Counted from the stretch's first letter, positions 46,882 to 60,397 are shown. The stretch is DNA of 64,000 bases from an uncultured Opitutales bacterium (GCA_943787575.1 CALSMY010000008.1:62001-126000); one strand, 5' to 3'. The notes: generated by a model from the letters alone, not told the origin. Numbers and translations: made by a program.

Positions 46882-48306
46882 AACCTATAATCATATTTTT
46901 AATTTTAACAGGTTTAAGCCAATTTTTGTTCGTTGGATGTACCCTACCCCTTGTCCACAAAAATCCGACATTGGAAATACCTCCTCCCCAGTATTGGGAA
47001 TCCAATGCAACTTCCCTTGAATCCAACCTTTCTGAATCCGGTTGGGCACGCACACTTGGTGGTGCTCCTCTTGAGAAAGTCATTGAACAGGCCTGGGTCA
47101 ACAACCCAGATTTACTCGTTTTAAGTGAACGGTTAATCGCCAAAGGGGAACAAGCGACCATATTGGGTGCTCAACTTCTTCCCACAGCCCGAGCAGAAGT
47201 TACTGGTAGCCGCTCAAAACGGAACCTTATTGGCTTTAACTTACCCAATGGCAGTACTTCGTTTACAAGTAACAGTTTTACCTCTGGGCTTAATATCAGT
47301 TGGGAATTGGACTTGTGGGGAAAACTCGCTGACAACCGGGATTCAGCCCTACGAGCATTTGAAGCGGACAGCTTAGAATATAAGGGTTCACGCCTGTCCT
47401 TGGCTGGTCAAACAGCCAAAGCATGGTACGACTTGATTGAAGGAACTCAACAACTCGGACTTGCTCGTAAAAGTGCCCAGTCATTCATCCAAAATCAAAC
47501 CTTCGTAGAAGAAAGATATGAAAAGGGCCTTGCCAATGGCCTCGATAAAAACCTTGCCCAGGCAATTGCTGCTACCGCCCAAGCTCAAAGCCTCGCCCTT
47601 GCTGGGCAGCTTGAATCGGACACAAGGCGACTGAATTTTTTATTAGGAAAATATCCCAGTAATACCCTTGATCAAAATTTAAGTGAAGAGATTGGAGAAT
47701 TTCCTGATCCCCAGATCGCTCATACCTACTCCCAGCCAAACTTTAACCCAACGTCCAGATTTGCTCGCTGCTGAGAAAAAAGCTCTTAGTGCTGGCCTTG
47801 ACCTTCAGGTCGCCCGAAAAAACTTTTTCCCTTCACTCGCCCTAACCGGTGGCCCGGGAAGTCGTAGCGATGAGTTTGAAAACTTGTTGGATCAAAACTT
47901 CCAAACCTGGGGGATCAATGGTTCCCTGACCCAACCCATTTTCAATGGTGGTCGATTGCGGGCAGCGCAGCGCCAAGCAAAAGCAATCCAAGCAGCAGCT
48001 TGGGGACAATATCGTTCCACTGCCCTGCGTGCTTTTGCTGAGGTTGAAAACCTGTTGGCCGCGGAAATTCGATTAGCTGAGCAAGAAAAGTTAATCGAAC
48101 TGGCCGCTCAATCCTCTGAACAAGCCGCCAAGTTAAGCTGGGAAAGATACCAACGCGGAGTGGAGGCAATCTTTAACGCTTTGGAAAACCAAAGGCGTGC
48201 CTTTGATGCTAGAAGTCGGGCATTTACCATACGCAAGCAACGCTTGCACAACCGTATTGATCTATACTTAGCCCTGGGATTATCCCCATTGGGCGAAAAA
48301 TCATGA
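46878..48306 (+). CDS. TolC/NodT-family outer-membrane efflux lipoprotein (frameshifted near 47730)
   Basis: Outer-membrane channel for a tripartite RND pump. A lipobox leader (SQFLFVGC) gives the NodT-type lipidated form. The first repeat has WARTLGGAPLEKVIEQAWVNNPDL and SWELDLWGKLADN; the second has LTQRPDLLAAEKKALSAGLD, FFPSLALTGGPGS and LTQPIFNGGRLRAAQRQA. The first frame runs to 47774 but becomes unlike the family after PDPQIAH. The second frame takes over at TLTQRPDLLA. One extra base near 47725-47740 would join them to about 475 residues. It overlaps tetR and the MFP gene by ATGA on both sides. Confidence 0.85.
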
Positions 48307-49532
48307 GAAAATATATTCTTCCCCCACTCGTCCTTGCCACGCTTGTCTGGTTTGCCTGGTACTTGATCCAGATGCGCCCCCAACCGCAACCCCGTGAATT
48401 CAAAAGGGAATCTCCTTATGTTGAAGTCGTGGTGGCCGAAAAGAAATCCCTGCCCGCAAACCTTCGTACCCATGGCGTAGTTCGTCCGCGTACATTGACC
48501 ACATTGATTGCGGAAGTTCCAGGAATCATCGAAGCAGTGGCTCCATTTACAGAACAGGATCTGGCTCCCTCATTTCGGGCAGGTGGTTTTTTCCAAAAAA
48601 GCGATTTATTGGTCAAAATCGAAGAAGTTGACCTGCTTAGCAATGTCGCTGAAGCAGAGGCAAACCTGCGTCGCACTCAGCTTCAATTGGTCCAGGAGCA
48701 GGAGCTTGCCGAACAAGCAAAGAGCGAATGGGGAGACCGGGATTGGACACAAGCCTCAGAATTGGTCCGACGAATCCCTCAAATTCGCAAAGCAGAAGCA
48801 GAAACTCATGCGGCAACAGCCTTTGTTGCGCAGGCCAAGAAAAACCTATCCCGTGCCAAAGTACTTGCCCCATTTGATGGTCGGATTATTCGTACGATGG
48901 TCGACCGTGGGCAACGAGTGGGGGGAGGAACTTCAGCCGCCCTGGCCGAGGTCTACTCCCTCGATTCTGCAGAGATCGACCTTTCACTAAGCCAGAGGGA
49001 AATTGATTTCCTGGGTTTTGTCGATGGCTCCAACTCCGAGCTCTCAAAAATAAAGGTTGAAACCTTGGATCGTGAAGGAAAGGCAACCCATTTTGGTTTT
49101 ATCGATCGATCCCAGGGTATCGTGGATCCCAAGACCAGGTTGACAAATTTCATCGCCCGAATTGATCAATGCTTTGCCAATCCCTTTTCCAAAAAACCAA
49201 TCAAGAATCCATTGAGCCTTGGAACCTTTTCGAATTTAAAACTTATTGGTAAAAAAGTTCCCGTTTATCTATTGCCGGAATCTGCCTTTCGGGATCTCAC
49301 CACCATTTTAGTAGTGGACGATAAAAACGGTTTAAGATCGCGCCAGGTTGAGGTTCTTCATCGGGCAGACCGACAAGTATGGGTCGGTAGCGGAATCAAA
49401 AACGGTGAGCGTGTTTGCACCACTCCTATTGAAGTAATTTCGGAAGGTATGAAGGTTCGGATAGTCGGAGAAGACAAACCCCTCCAAGCTGGTGAAAAGA
49501 TTCCGACTAACGATTCCAACGGGAGTAAATAA
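48303..49532 (+). CDS. RND efflux periplasmic adaptor (membrane fusion protein)
   Basis: Links the inner-membrane pump to the TolC-like channel. An N-terminal anchor (PPLVLATLVWFAWYLI) is followed by the first beta-barrel/lipoyl halves (NLRTHGVVRPRTLTTLIAEVPG), a helical hairpin (AEAEANLRRTQLQLVQEQEL) and the second lipoyl half (AKVLAPFDGRIIRTMVDRGQRV). The hairpin is short, about 80 residues, as expected for this class. The gene is full length at 409 residues. Its stop TAA is directly followed by the RND ATG (49532/49533), so the two are translated together. Confidence 0.9.
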   Translation: MRKYILPPLVLATLVWFAWYLIQMRPQPQPREFKRESPYVEVVVAEKKSLPANLRTHGVVRPRTLTTLIAEVPGIIEAVAPFTEQDLAPSFRAGGFFQKSDLLVKIEEVDLLSNVAEAEANLRRTQLQLVQEQELAEQAKSEWGDRDWTQASELVRRIPQIRKAEAETHAATAFVAQAKKNLSRAKVLAPFDGRIIRTMVDRGQRVGGGTSAALAEVYSLDSAEIDLSLSQREIDFLGFVDGSNSELSKIKVETLDREGKATHFGFIDRSQGIVDPKTRLTNFIARIDQCFANPFSKKPIKNPLSLGTFSNLKLIGKKVPVYLLPESAFRDLTTILVVDDKNGLRSRQVEVLHRADRQVWVGSGIKNGERVCTTPIEVISEGMKVRIVGEDKPLQAGEKIPTNDSNGSK

Positions 49533-52500
49533 ATGATTGCTTGGTTTGCCAAAAACGGAGTAGCCGCCAACCTCCTCATGGGGGTCATCCTCATTGCGGG
49601 AATTTTTTCCGTGCGTGGATTGAAAATGGAGCTTTTCCCTGACTTTGACCTCGATCTTGTTACCATCTCGGTGGCCTACCCAGGAGCCGCACCCCTTGAA
49701 GTGGAGGACGGTATATGCAAACAAATTGAAGAAAAAATTTGGGACCTTACTGGCATCAAGGAAATGACTTCGTATTCACGCGAAAACTTTGGAGTGGTCT
49801 CGGTTCAGGTAGAGCGTGGAAGGGATGCCAAACTGCTTGCCGACGAAATAAAAGTTCGGGTTGATTCCATCCTCACCCTGCCAGAAGAAGCCGAAAAACC
49901 AATGGTTGAAGTGACCACCATTAAAAGGCGTGTCCTCGCGGTTGCCATTCATGGAAACTGTGATGAAAAATCTCTACGCAAATTAGCCGATCAAACCTTG
50001 GATGATTTGACTAACCTTCCAGGCATCACTCAGGTCGAGATCGCCGGGATTCGTAAACCTCAAATTGGGATCGAAGTTTCCGAATCCGCTCTGCGCGAAC
50101 ATGGACTTAGTTTTGACGAAGTTGCTCGTACCCTCCGTCAAACCTCGCTCGATGTTCCTGGTGGAGTTGCCCGGACTGCTGCGGGTGAAACCCTGCTTCG
50201 ATCAATGGGTAAAGCCCGGGATGGCCAGGAGTTTGATGCCATTGAATTATTACCCTCAGAAAATGGGTCGAGTGTGACTTTAGGAGAAGTTGCGAAAGTA
50301 AAAGACGCGTTCGAAGACAAAGCACTATACACCATTTTTGACGAACAACCCGCAGTTACCCTACGAGTGTTTCGCGTGGGCAATCAAAGCCCCTTGGATA
50401 TCTCTGATAAAGTAAGCGATTATGTCGAGGCCATCCGTCCCAATCTTCCCGAGGGCGTTAAAATGACGATCTGGCAGGATAGTTCTTATTACCTGCGCGG
50501 ACGTTTACAAATGATGATTGATAATGCATCGCAGGGACTTTTATTGGTTTTCCTCGTTCTTTCTCTCTTCCTGCGACCATCCCTGGCTTTTTGGGTGGCG
50601 CTTGGCCTGCCAATTTCGTTCATGGGGGCCTTTGCTGCCATGGGTGTGATCGGCGCTTCGATCAACTTGGTCTCTCTCTTTGCCTTTATCGTAGTTCTGG
50701 GAATCCTGGTCGACGATGCGATTGTGGTGGGCGAATCTGTATACACACAGGGCAGGCGTGGGAAAAGTCCGTTAGCCGCATCCATTGATGGCACTCACCG
50801 TGTGGCCATGCCTGTTACCTTTGCAATCATTACCAGTATGGTTGCTTTTGTTCCCCTGCTCTTTCTTCCGGGATGGTTAGGAAAACTGCTCAAAGATATC
50901 CCTTTGGTCGTCATACCGGCACTGTTTTTCTCGCTCATCGAATCAAAATTTATTCTCCCCTATCATTTAAGCCTTTGCCGTTTCAACCAAGCTCCGAGCA
51001 ATTTCCTATCCCGCTTGCAAGACAAGATTGCACAAGGACTTGAACGGTTCATCGAAAAGATCTACCAGCCATTTTTAGAATCCTGCCTAAGGTATCGCTA
51101 CTTAACCCTCGCTTTTTTCATTGGCCTATTTGCTGTGACTATTGGTCTGATTGTCGGCGGGCATGTTCCCTCGATCCGAGGAGTTCCCCCGGTCCCCTCA
51201 GATTATATATCGGTCAAGATCAACATGCAGGAAGGTGTGCCCGCCCGGTCTACTGAACAGGCAATGGATACGATCGAACAGGCACGGCTACAAGTCATTG
51301 AAGAATTAGAAAAGATGGGAGAGCCTAATCCCTTTCGCTATGTTATGCGTACCATGGGTGCCCAGCCTTTTTCAGACGGACCAAAGAGTTCATCAAATAT
51401 TGTATCTGGTTCGAACATGGGAGAAGTGAGCGTGGAATTGATCAAGTCGGAAATGCGCACGCGTACGGCCCCGCAAATTTCTGCTCTCTGGCGGGAACAA
51501 ATTGGACCGATTCCAGGGCTAAAGGAATTGTTTTTTGGGGATGTGGCTGCCGGGGGCAGTCGTACCGCATTGGAGGTGGAAATCTCTGGGCTTGATCTCG
51601 ATAATATGAGCCTCGCCAGTCGAAAGCTTGTCAAACAATTGGAAACCTACGAAGGTTTATTTGATCAACGGGATACCTTTTCCGCGGGCAAACGCGAAGT
51701 TCAACTCCGTTTGAATTCAGCTGGTCGATCAATCGGACTTACTCAGGCTGATCTTGGCCGTCAGGTCAGGCAGGCTTATTACGGTGAGGAAATTCAGCGC
51801 CTGCAAAGAAACAGGGATGAGGTCAAGGTGATGCTACGTTACCCTCTGAGTGACCGCAAAAGCCTGACTGCCCTTTCCAATTTGAGAGTGCGTACACCCA
51901 GTGGTGTGGAAGCTCCCTTGGAAGAAGTGGCGGATATTAAAATTGGCTTAGGCTTTTCCACGATTACCAGAACAGACCGTTCACGAATCATCAATGTGGG
52001 ATCTTCTGCAGATAAGGTGGTGGCCGATGTACCGGGCATTGAGCGTGACTTGGCAAAAAACTTCCTTCCTCAACTCCGTCAGGAATACCCCGGATTAAAA
52101 TTTTCCTTTGTGGGAGAAAAAAAGGAACAGGAAGAGAGTGACTCCGGTCTTGCCCGCGTGGGGGGAATTTGCCTGTTTCTCATCTACGCCCTACTTGCCA
52201 TTCCTTTCCGTTCCTACCTCCAGCCCTTTTTGATTATGTCTGTTATTCCATTCGGATTGATCGGGGCAACCCTCGGGCATTACCTTTTCGGACTTCCTCT
52301 CAGCCAGCTTTCACACTTCGGTTTAGTTGCCCTTACTGGTGTGGTCATTAATGATAGCCTGGTCCTGGTTCATTACGTAAATGAACGAACGAAAGAAACC
52401 TTTCTTTTGGATGCAGTAAAGACCGCAGGGATGGCCAGATTTCGCCCTATCCTCCTTACTTCGCTGACTACCTTTGTCGGCTTGATGCCCATCCTTTTTG

Positions 52501-52709
52501 AAAAAAGTTTGCAGGCACAATTTCTCAAACCTATGGCCATTGCTATTGGATTTGGTGTAATGTTCGCGACCTTTATCACCCTATTAATGGTGCCCTGCCT
52601 CTACCTGGTTCTAGAAGATTTAAAAAAGGGAGGCCGTTGGTTTTTTCGCTTTCTTGGCTTCGAGGTTGATCGTCGACCGCCAATAGACAAACCTGCCTCC
52701 GTTAACTAA
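49533..52709 (+). CDS. RND-family efflux permease (AcrB-like)
   Basis: Proton-driven inner-membrane pump, full length at 1058 residues with twelve membrane helices in two halves. It starts WFAKNGVAANLLMGVILIAGIFSVRGLKMELFPDFDLD. The proton-relay aspartates in helix 4 are in place (VVLGILVDDAIVVGESV). The second half has GVVINDSLVLVHYVNE and FRPILLTSLTTFVGLMPIL. The large periplasmic loops have no obvious metal (CusA-type) methionines, so a multidrug or lipid substrate fits better than metal. It converges with panE with a four-base overlap. Confidence 0.93.
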   Translation: MIAWFAKNGVAANLLMGVILIAGIFSVRGLKMELFPDFDLDLVTISVAYPGAAPLEVEDGICKQIEEKIWDLTGIKEMTSYSRENFGVVSVQVERGRDAKLLADEIKVRVDSILTLPEEAEKPMVEVTTIKRRVLAVAIHGNCDEKSLRKLADQTLDDLTNLPGITQVEIAGIRKPQIGIEVSESALREHGLSFDEVARTLRQTSLDVPGGVARTAAGETLLRSMGKARDGQEFDAIELLPSENGSSVTLGEVAKVKDAFEDKALYTIFDEQPAVTLRVFRVGNQSPLDISDKVSDYVEAIRPNLPEGVKMTIWQDSSYYLRGRLQMMIDNASQGLLLVFLVLSLFLRPSLAFWVALGLPISFMGAFAAMGVIGASINLVSLFAFIVVLGILVDDAIVVGESVYTQGRRGKSPLAASIDGTHRVAMPVTFAIITSMVAFVPLLFLPGWLGKLLKDIPLVVIPALFFSLIESKFILPYHLSLCRFNQAPSNFLSRLQDKIAQGLERFIEKIYQPFLESCLRYRYLTLAFFIGLFAVTIGLIVGGHVPSIRGVPPVPSDYISVKINMQEGVPARSTEQAMDTIEQARLQVIEELEKMGEPNPFRYVMRTMGAQPFSDGPKSSSNIVSGSNMGEVSVELIKSEMRTRTAPQISALWREQIGPIPGLKELFFGDVAAGGSRTALEVEISGLDLDNMSLASRKLVKQLETYEGLFDQRDTFSAGKREVQLRLNSAGRSIGLTQADLGRQVRQAYYGEEIQRLQRNRDEVKVMLRYPLSDRKSLTALSNLRVRTPSGVEAPLEEVADIKIGLGFSTITRTDRSRIINVGSSADKVVADVPGIERDLAKNFLPQLRQEYPGLKFSFVGEKKEQEESDSGLARVGGICLFLIYALLAIPFRSYLQPFLIMSVIPFGLIGATLGHYLFGLPLSQLSHFGLVALTGVVINDSLVLVHYVNERTKETFLLDAVKTAGMARFRPILLTSLTTFVGLMPILFEKSLQAQFLKPMAIAIGFGVMFATFITLLMVPCLYLVLEDLKKGGRWFFRFLGFEVDRRPPIDKPASVN

Positions 52710-53653
52710 GTCTTTTTTGCAACTCCGGTTGCTTCGATTAATTCATTCAATAACTTTTCGGTTTCCGGCATAGGTACCTTCTTAGCTAATCCTCGGCCCA
52801 AGGCTTCTCCCCATATCGCATCTACCTCAACCGGTTTACCATCCAGAAAATCAATCAAACTGGATGGTCGGTATGGCCCCATCGGCTCGGTTAATTCAAA
52901 TTGCCGATTCAAAAAGGAGTCCTCGATCTCAACCCCATGAGCATAGGCGGCCTGCTGGACTTCAAGCATCAAATCGTGAGCTCTTTTTTTGAGTTTGGAA
53001 TCCGCAAGAATTAAATCTGTAGTTATTCCACCGGCCGCAATGGCAAGTCCATTAAAGGGGACATTCCAGCAAAGTTTTCTCCACAGTGCATCGTCCAAAG
53101 AATCTGCTCGCCGAACCTTGATTCCAGATGTTTCAAAGGCTTGAACCATGGTTTCTGCATCCCTGGACAACCGCCCACCTAATTGTCCAAATTGTACATA
53201 TCCAGGAAGGAGGCTTTCAATCACACAGGGTGATGTACGATTAATACAGGTAAAGCAAAGTCCGGCCATGACCTGGCGATCTTCTCCAAAAAGACGATGA
53301 AGGTTTTCCACATTGCCCATTCCATTTTGTAAAGTGAGCAAACGGGTGGATGGTCCAATCATTGGACGAATCATATCTTCAAGGGCCGAATTTGCCGTGG
53401 CCTTGACCGCCACAATTATCCAATCACACGGGCCCAAGGAACTGGGTGAATCATACGCGTGTAAATTTTCCACCTTTGCACTCCTTCCCCCATCACGGTG
53501 GTGAACCAAGGTCAATCCACCCCGCAAAATATCATCAAAAGTCGAACGAAAGAGGAAGTGAACATCCTCCCCACTTTGTGCAAGCATTCCCCCATAAAAC
53601 CCACCAATGGCACCTGGTCCGACGACCCCAATTCTGCCCAAACTTTTCCCCAT
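52706..53653 (-). CDS. panE: 2-dehydropantoate 2-reductase (ketopantoate reductase)
   Basis: Reduces ketopantoate to pantoate with NADPH on the way to coenzyme A. The N-terminal Rossmann motif is IGVVGPGAIGGFYGGMLAQ; the DWIIVAVKATAN and LLTLQNGMGN segments follow; the catalytic lysine is in DDALWRKLCWNVPFNGLA. The C-terminal domain has PYRPSSLIDFLDGKPVEVDAIWGE, a family signature. At 315 residues it is full length. It is eight bases after nadB and on the same strand as panC, which supports a pantoate role. Confidence 0.88.
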   Translation of the reverse strand: MGKSLGRIGVVGPGAIGGFYGGMLAQSGEDVHFLFRSTFDDILRGGLTLVHHRDGGRSAKVENLHAYDSPSSLGPCDWIIVAVKATANSALEDMIRPMIGPSTRLLTLQNGMGNVENLHRLFGEDRQVMAGLCFTCINRTSPCVIESLLPGYVQFGQLGGRLSRDAETMVQAFETSGIKVRRADSLDDALWRKLCWNVPFNGLAIAAGGITTDLILADSKLKKRAHDLMLEVQQAAYAHGVEIEDSFLNRQFELTEPMGPYRPSSLIDFLDGKPVEVDAIWGEALGRGLAKKVPMPETEKLLNELIEATGVAKKT

Positions 53654-53661
53654 TGAGTTGG

Positions 53662-55278
53662 CTAGGAACGAGGGGCAACTCGTGTATTCTTGGGTTTGGC
53701 CGACTGGTCGGGATAGTCGATGGTAAAGTGTAAGCCTCTACTTTCTTTTCGCTTAAGGGCAGAAAGTACGATCAATTCGGCTACGCAGACTAAATTGCGC
53801 AATTCAAGCAAGGGAACATCCACTTTGGCATTCCAATAATATTCATTAATTTCACGCCGTAAATTGCGCAAGCGGGCATGAGCCCTTTCCAAACGCTTGG
53901 TCGAACGGACAATCCCCACATAGTCCCACATTGCACGCTTCAACTCTTCAAGATTGTGGGATAGAACAACCCGTTCGTCAGAAGCTGGCACATCTCCATC
54001 GGCCCACTCGGGCAGGCCCACTGATCTTTTTTTCTGCCCAGCCAAATACTTGCACACAGACTCTGCCCCACGATGGGCCATGACCACCGCCTCAAGCAGA
54101 GAATTACTGGCCAAACGGTTGGCCCCGTGTAAACCGGTGCAGGCCACTTCACCACAAGCATAAAGACCGGCAAGCTTGGTCGAACAATCAAGGCTGGTAG
54201 GTACTCCCCCGCAGGAATAATGAGCTGCTGGTACTACCGGTATGGGAGTCTTCGTCGGATCGATCCCGCGCTTCATACAATTCTCGTATACATTTGGAAA
54301 ACGATCCTTAAAATCCACCTTCATATTGGGAGTATCCAAGCGAACACAGGATGCCCCCGATCTTTTCATTTCCCGATCAATCGCCCGGGCAACCACATCT
54401 CTGGGTGCGAGGTCAGCAAGGGGGTGGTATTTTTTCAGGAAGGGTTTTCCATGGGCATCAATTAATTTCGCTCCTTCCCCACGCACTGCTTCGGTAATAA
54501 GAAAACGATCGCCCTGTAAGGAATGCAAAGTGGTCGGGTGAAACTGGATAAACTCCAAGTTCATGACCGACAATCCAGCCCGTGAAGCCATGGCAATTCC
54601 GTCGGCCGTAGCGATGGAAGGATTGGTGGTGTACAAATAAGTCTGACCCGCTCCCCCGGTTGCAAGGAGCACCGCAGAGGCGGTTACGGTAATGACTTCG
54701 TTTGCTTCAGCATCAAAAAAATACAGGCCCTCCACCCGGTCGCCCTTGGATGCCCCCATGCCCAGCTTGTTTAACTTCTTTGCCGTTATCAGGTCGATGG
54801 CAAAGAAATGTTCAAACAAATCAACCCCTTGGGCGGCAATATTGGCAAGCAGGGCATCCTCAATGGCTTTGCCAGTAATATCTTTAACATGCAAAACCCG
54901 TCGTTTGCTGTGCCCGCCTTCCTTGCCGAGCGATATTCTACCGTCTTCCAGGCTGGAAAATTCTACCCCCATGCGAATTAAGTCCTGAACTCGTTCCGGA
55001 CCATCCTGCAATATTTGCCTGACCACCTTGGCGTCACAAAGTCCATCTCCTGCGTCCAAAGTATCCTGGACATGTTTATCCAGATCATCTCCTGCAGAGG
55101 TAACCACGGCTATACCACCCTGAGCATAATTTGTATTCGACTCAGCCTTGGTTTTTTTAGTGAAAATCGCGACCCGGTATCCAGCCTCGGCAACCTTCAA
55201 TGCAAAGCTCAACCCGGCAATCCCACTACCCACGATGACAAGATCGTATTCTTTTTGAGGTCTAGTTTGAGTGGTCAT
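53662..55278 (-). CDS. nadB: L-aspartate oxidase
   Basis: Oxidises aspartate to iminoaspartate, the first step of NAD synthesis. FAD fold at the N-terminus (LVIVGSGIAGLSFALKVAEAG), then ESNTNYAQGGIAVV, DRFLITEAVRGEGAKLID and HPTTLHS; the C-terminal part has VACTGLHGANRLASNSLLEA, all matching NadB and related to succinate dehydrogenase flavoproteins. The frame extends to 55308, but the MTTQTRP start at 55278 is just before the fold and avoids a longer overlap with panC. A 538-residue product. nadA and nadC are not in the window. Confidence 0.93.
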   Translation of the reverse strand: MTTQTRPQKEYDLVIVGSGIAGLSFALKVAEAGYRVAIFTKKTKAESNTNYAQGGIAVVTSAGDDLDKHVQDTLDAGDGLCDAKVVRQILQDGPERVQDLIRMGVEFSSLEDGRISLGKEGGHSKRRVLHVKDITGKAIEDALLANIAAQGVDLFEHFFAIDLITAKKLNKLGMGASKGDRVEGLYFFDAEANEVITVTASAVLLATGGAGQTYLYTTNPSIATADGIAMASRAGLSVMNLEFIQFHPTTLHSLQGDRFLITEAVRGEGAKLIDAHGKPFLKKYHPLADLAPRDVVARAIDREMKRSGASCVRLDTPNMKVDFKDRFPNVYENCMKRGIDPTKTPIPVVPAAHYSCGGVPTSLDCSTKLAGLYACGEVACTGLHGANRLASNSLLEAVVMAHRGAESVCKYLAGQKKRSVGLPEWADGDVPASDERVVLSHNLEELKRAMWDYVGIVRSTKRLERAHARLRNLRREINEYYWNAKVDVPLLELRNLVCVAELIVLSALKRKESRGLHFTIDYPDQSAKPKNTRVAPRS

Positions 55279-55288
55279 AAAAAAGGAA

Positions 55289-56134
55289 CTAAAAACAAAA
55301 GTTATCAATCAAGCGGACCTGGTCCACCCAAACCGCAACCGCTAAAAGGGAACGACCCTGAACAATCTCTTTTTCCGGACGCATGGTTTCCCGGTCCACT
55401 ACATCCACATAATTTACCCGTAGTAAACGGCCTTGTTTCAAAACATTCAAGACCTCGGCTTTTACCCGGTCCACATTGGAAGAGCCTTTTTCTTCGACCA
55501 CTTTTTGGGCCGCCTGTATTGATTGATAAACAAGTAGGGCTTCCTCTCGTTGCTTGGATTGCAGATACTTATTTCGTGAACTCATAGCGAGGCCGTCCGC
55601 TTCGCGCAAAATTGGGCCAACCAACACTTGGATAGGAAAGTGAAGGTCGCGAATCATTCGTTTGAGCACCACTACTTGCTGGGCGTCTTTTTGACCAAGA
55701 ACCACATAGTTTGGCTGACAAAGATTAAATAGTTTGGCACACACAGTGGCGACCCCCCGGAAATGATTGGGACGGGCATTTCCGCACATTCCCATCCCCA
55801 CTTCTTCCTCTACCACATAGGTCGATGCATTTCCCGCATAGATTTCTGACGATTCGGGAATAAACACTAGGTCAACCCCACGGCTGCGGCATAGCTCTAG
55901 ATCCCGTTCAGTGTCGCGTGGATATTTATCAAAATCTTCTCCCACTCCGAACTGAGTAGGGTTCACATAAATGGAAAGGAGGAGGATGTCGCAATCTTTG
56001 CGAATTAAATCAACCAAAGAAAGATGCCCCTCATGCAGGAAACCCATGGTTGGAACGAAGCCAATAGTCTTTCCATCCCTTCGTAAGTCCATGGAGCGAG
56101 TCTTCATTTCCTTAACCGAACGAATGACTTGCAT
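55289..56134 (-). CDS. panC: Pantothenate synthetase
   Basis: Condenses pantoate with beta-alanine using ATP. Signatures: GFVPTMGFLHEGHLSLV with the HIGH-like motif, LLSIYVNPTQFGVGEDFDKYPRD, HFRGVATVCAKLFNL, LGQKDAQQVVVLKRM and AMSSRNKYL (KMSKS counterpart). At 281 residues it is of normal size. It is the first gene of panC-nadB-panE, which combines CoA and NAD precursor synthesis. The family fit is full-length and unambiguous. Confidence 0.95.
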   Translation of the reverse strand: MQVIRSVKEMKTRSMDLRRDGKTIGFVPTMGFLHEGHLSLVDLIRKDCDILLLSIYVNPTQFGVGEDFDKYPRDTERDLELCRSRGVDLVFIPESSEIYAGNASTYVVEEEVGMGMCGNARPNHFRGVATVCAKLFNLCQPNYVVLGQKDAQQVVVLKRMIRDLHFPIQVLVGPILREADGLAMSSRNKYLQSKQREEALLVYQSIQAAQKVVEEKGSSNVDRVKAEVLNVLKQGRLLRVNYVDVVDRETMRPEKEIVQGRSLLAVAVWVDQVRLIDNFCF

Positions 56135-56186
56135 GCCTTTTACCGGTTTTTAGCCTTAATTGGTTAAGTACTTTGAAGCCTGTACT

Positions 56187-57732
<1,546 letters not shown>

Positions 57733-57779
57733 TTATAAATTGCGAGACAGATGACCACTCCTACAAATTCCAAAGAATT

Positions 57780-59135
<1,356 letters not shown>

Positions 59136-59185
59136 GCAATCTGCGGATCGTTTAATTTGAGGGACGATTTACCCAAGTCGCCCGA

Positions 59186-60397
59186 ATGAAGCCCACGATT
59201 ACTCTGCCCCCTTACCCTGGGGAATTGGAGGATTGGTGGTGGAAACAAACCATTCAACAATGGCCAGAGCTGGGTGAGGAACGTATCCTCAATTTGTTAC
59301 GCCAAGAGATTGTCCGTCAGAGTGACCGCTTTAATAAAACGCGAGACTTTGACCCCTCGTCCTATGGGGCACGGGATCTTTCCATTCTTGCCTATGGAAA
59401 CTTTTATTCGCCACGCACCTTTGCCGCTTGTGGATATGCCTTGGCTGAAGCCTTTGACTATCGTGGTTGGCGAGCTCCGGGCAAAGGCCCCATACGCATT
59501 CTTGACTTGGGCTGTGGAACCGGGGCAAGTTCACTCGCCATGCTCTATTATCTACGAGCATGGGGCATTCGCAACCCCATCGAATTGGATGCATGGGATT
59601 ATTCAGGCAAGAGCCTGACCTTCTTGCGGCGCATTCACCGGGAGGCTAATCATCTGTGGCCAGACACCCGGGTATTGACCGAAAGAAAGAACCTTCGGCA
59701 CTTGGACGATCATACAGCCAAGGGTGGATACGACCTGATTCTCTCCAGTTATGCCCTGAACGAATGCTGGGAGGGGTCAGAAGAAAAAGAACGAGCCGAT
59801 ACAATTATTCATTTGGGTAACCTACTCAAAGACAGCGGTTACATGCTATTGATTGAACCAGCAGAGGGGGAGGTTTGTAGGTCCTTGCACGGTGCAAGTG
59901 CCCGTGCAGTTAAAGAAAATGATCGTTTATTCATTCAGGCACCCTACTTCAACAGTATGCCCTGTCCACTTTGGCAAACGGAAAGTAAATATTTTAGCCA
60001 TGAAGTGCGCCCCTGTACGCCTCCACAAAAGGTTGATCAAATTAACCAGCGATTGAACCTGGAAATTAGGGAAGTGAAGTTTGGTATGTCGATACTTTCC
60101 CGAGTACGCCCGAGGGCCTTACCTGAAAAATCGGGCATGTTTCGAATTATTTCTCCCGTGCGCAAGCGCAAGGGAACCCTATCTCTATGGGGCTTGGGAG
60201 TGGATGGAATCGAACGGGAATACGAATGGCAGAGAAGAAACTTACCCAAGGAAGATCAAAAATTACTCCTTAGTTTACAGCGAGGAGATTTGATTGATTG
60301 CACAGGAAACCCAGAGCAACTAGTCAACCGGGCAAGACTAAAAAAGTTAGAAGACTTGAGTCCTAAGTTCGTACCCCGGTGGAAAGAATCTATTTAA
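59186..60397 (+). CDS. Rsm22-like SAM-dependent methyltransferase
   Basis: A 403-residue methyltransferase with the class I motif near residue 110 (IRILDLGCGTGASSLAML) and motif DLILSSYALNEC later. The layout fits the Rsm22 family, linked to the small ribosomal subunit in mitochondria and found in various bacteria. After the catalytic domain, the family cysteine motif (PCpH...CPl...WCHF) is only partly kept (QAPYFNSMPCPLWQ, KYFSHEVRPC). Loss of the first cysteine and the tryptophan-cysteine pair would affect the metal site. It converges with lpoB, with a four-base overlap. Confidence 0.7.
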   Translation: MKPTITLPPYPGELEDWWWKQTIQQWPELGEERILNLLRQEIVRQSDRFNKTRDFDPSSYGARDLSILAYGNFYSPRTFAACGYALAEAFDYRGWRAPGKGPIRILDLGCGTGASSLAMLYYLRAWGIRNPIELDAWDYSGKSLTFLRRIHREANHLWPDTRVLTERKNLRHLDDHTAKGGYDLILSSYALNECWEGSEEKERADTIIHLGNLLKDSGYMLLIEPAEGEVCRSLHGASARAVKENDRLFIQAPYFNSMPCPLWQTESKYFSHEVRPCTPPQKVDQINQRLNLEIREVKFGMSILSRVRPRALPEKSGMFRIISPVRKRKGTLSLWGLGVDGIEREYEWQRRNLPKEDQKLLLSLQRGDLIDCTGNPEQLVNRARLKKLEDLSPKFVPRWKESI

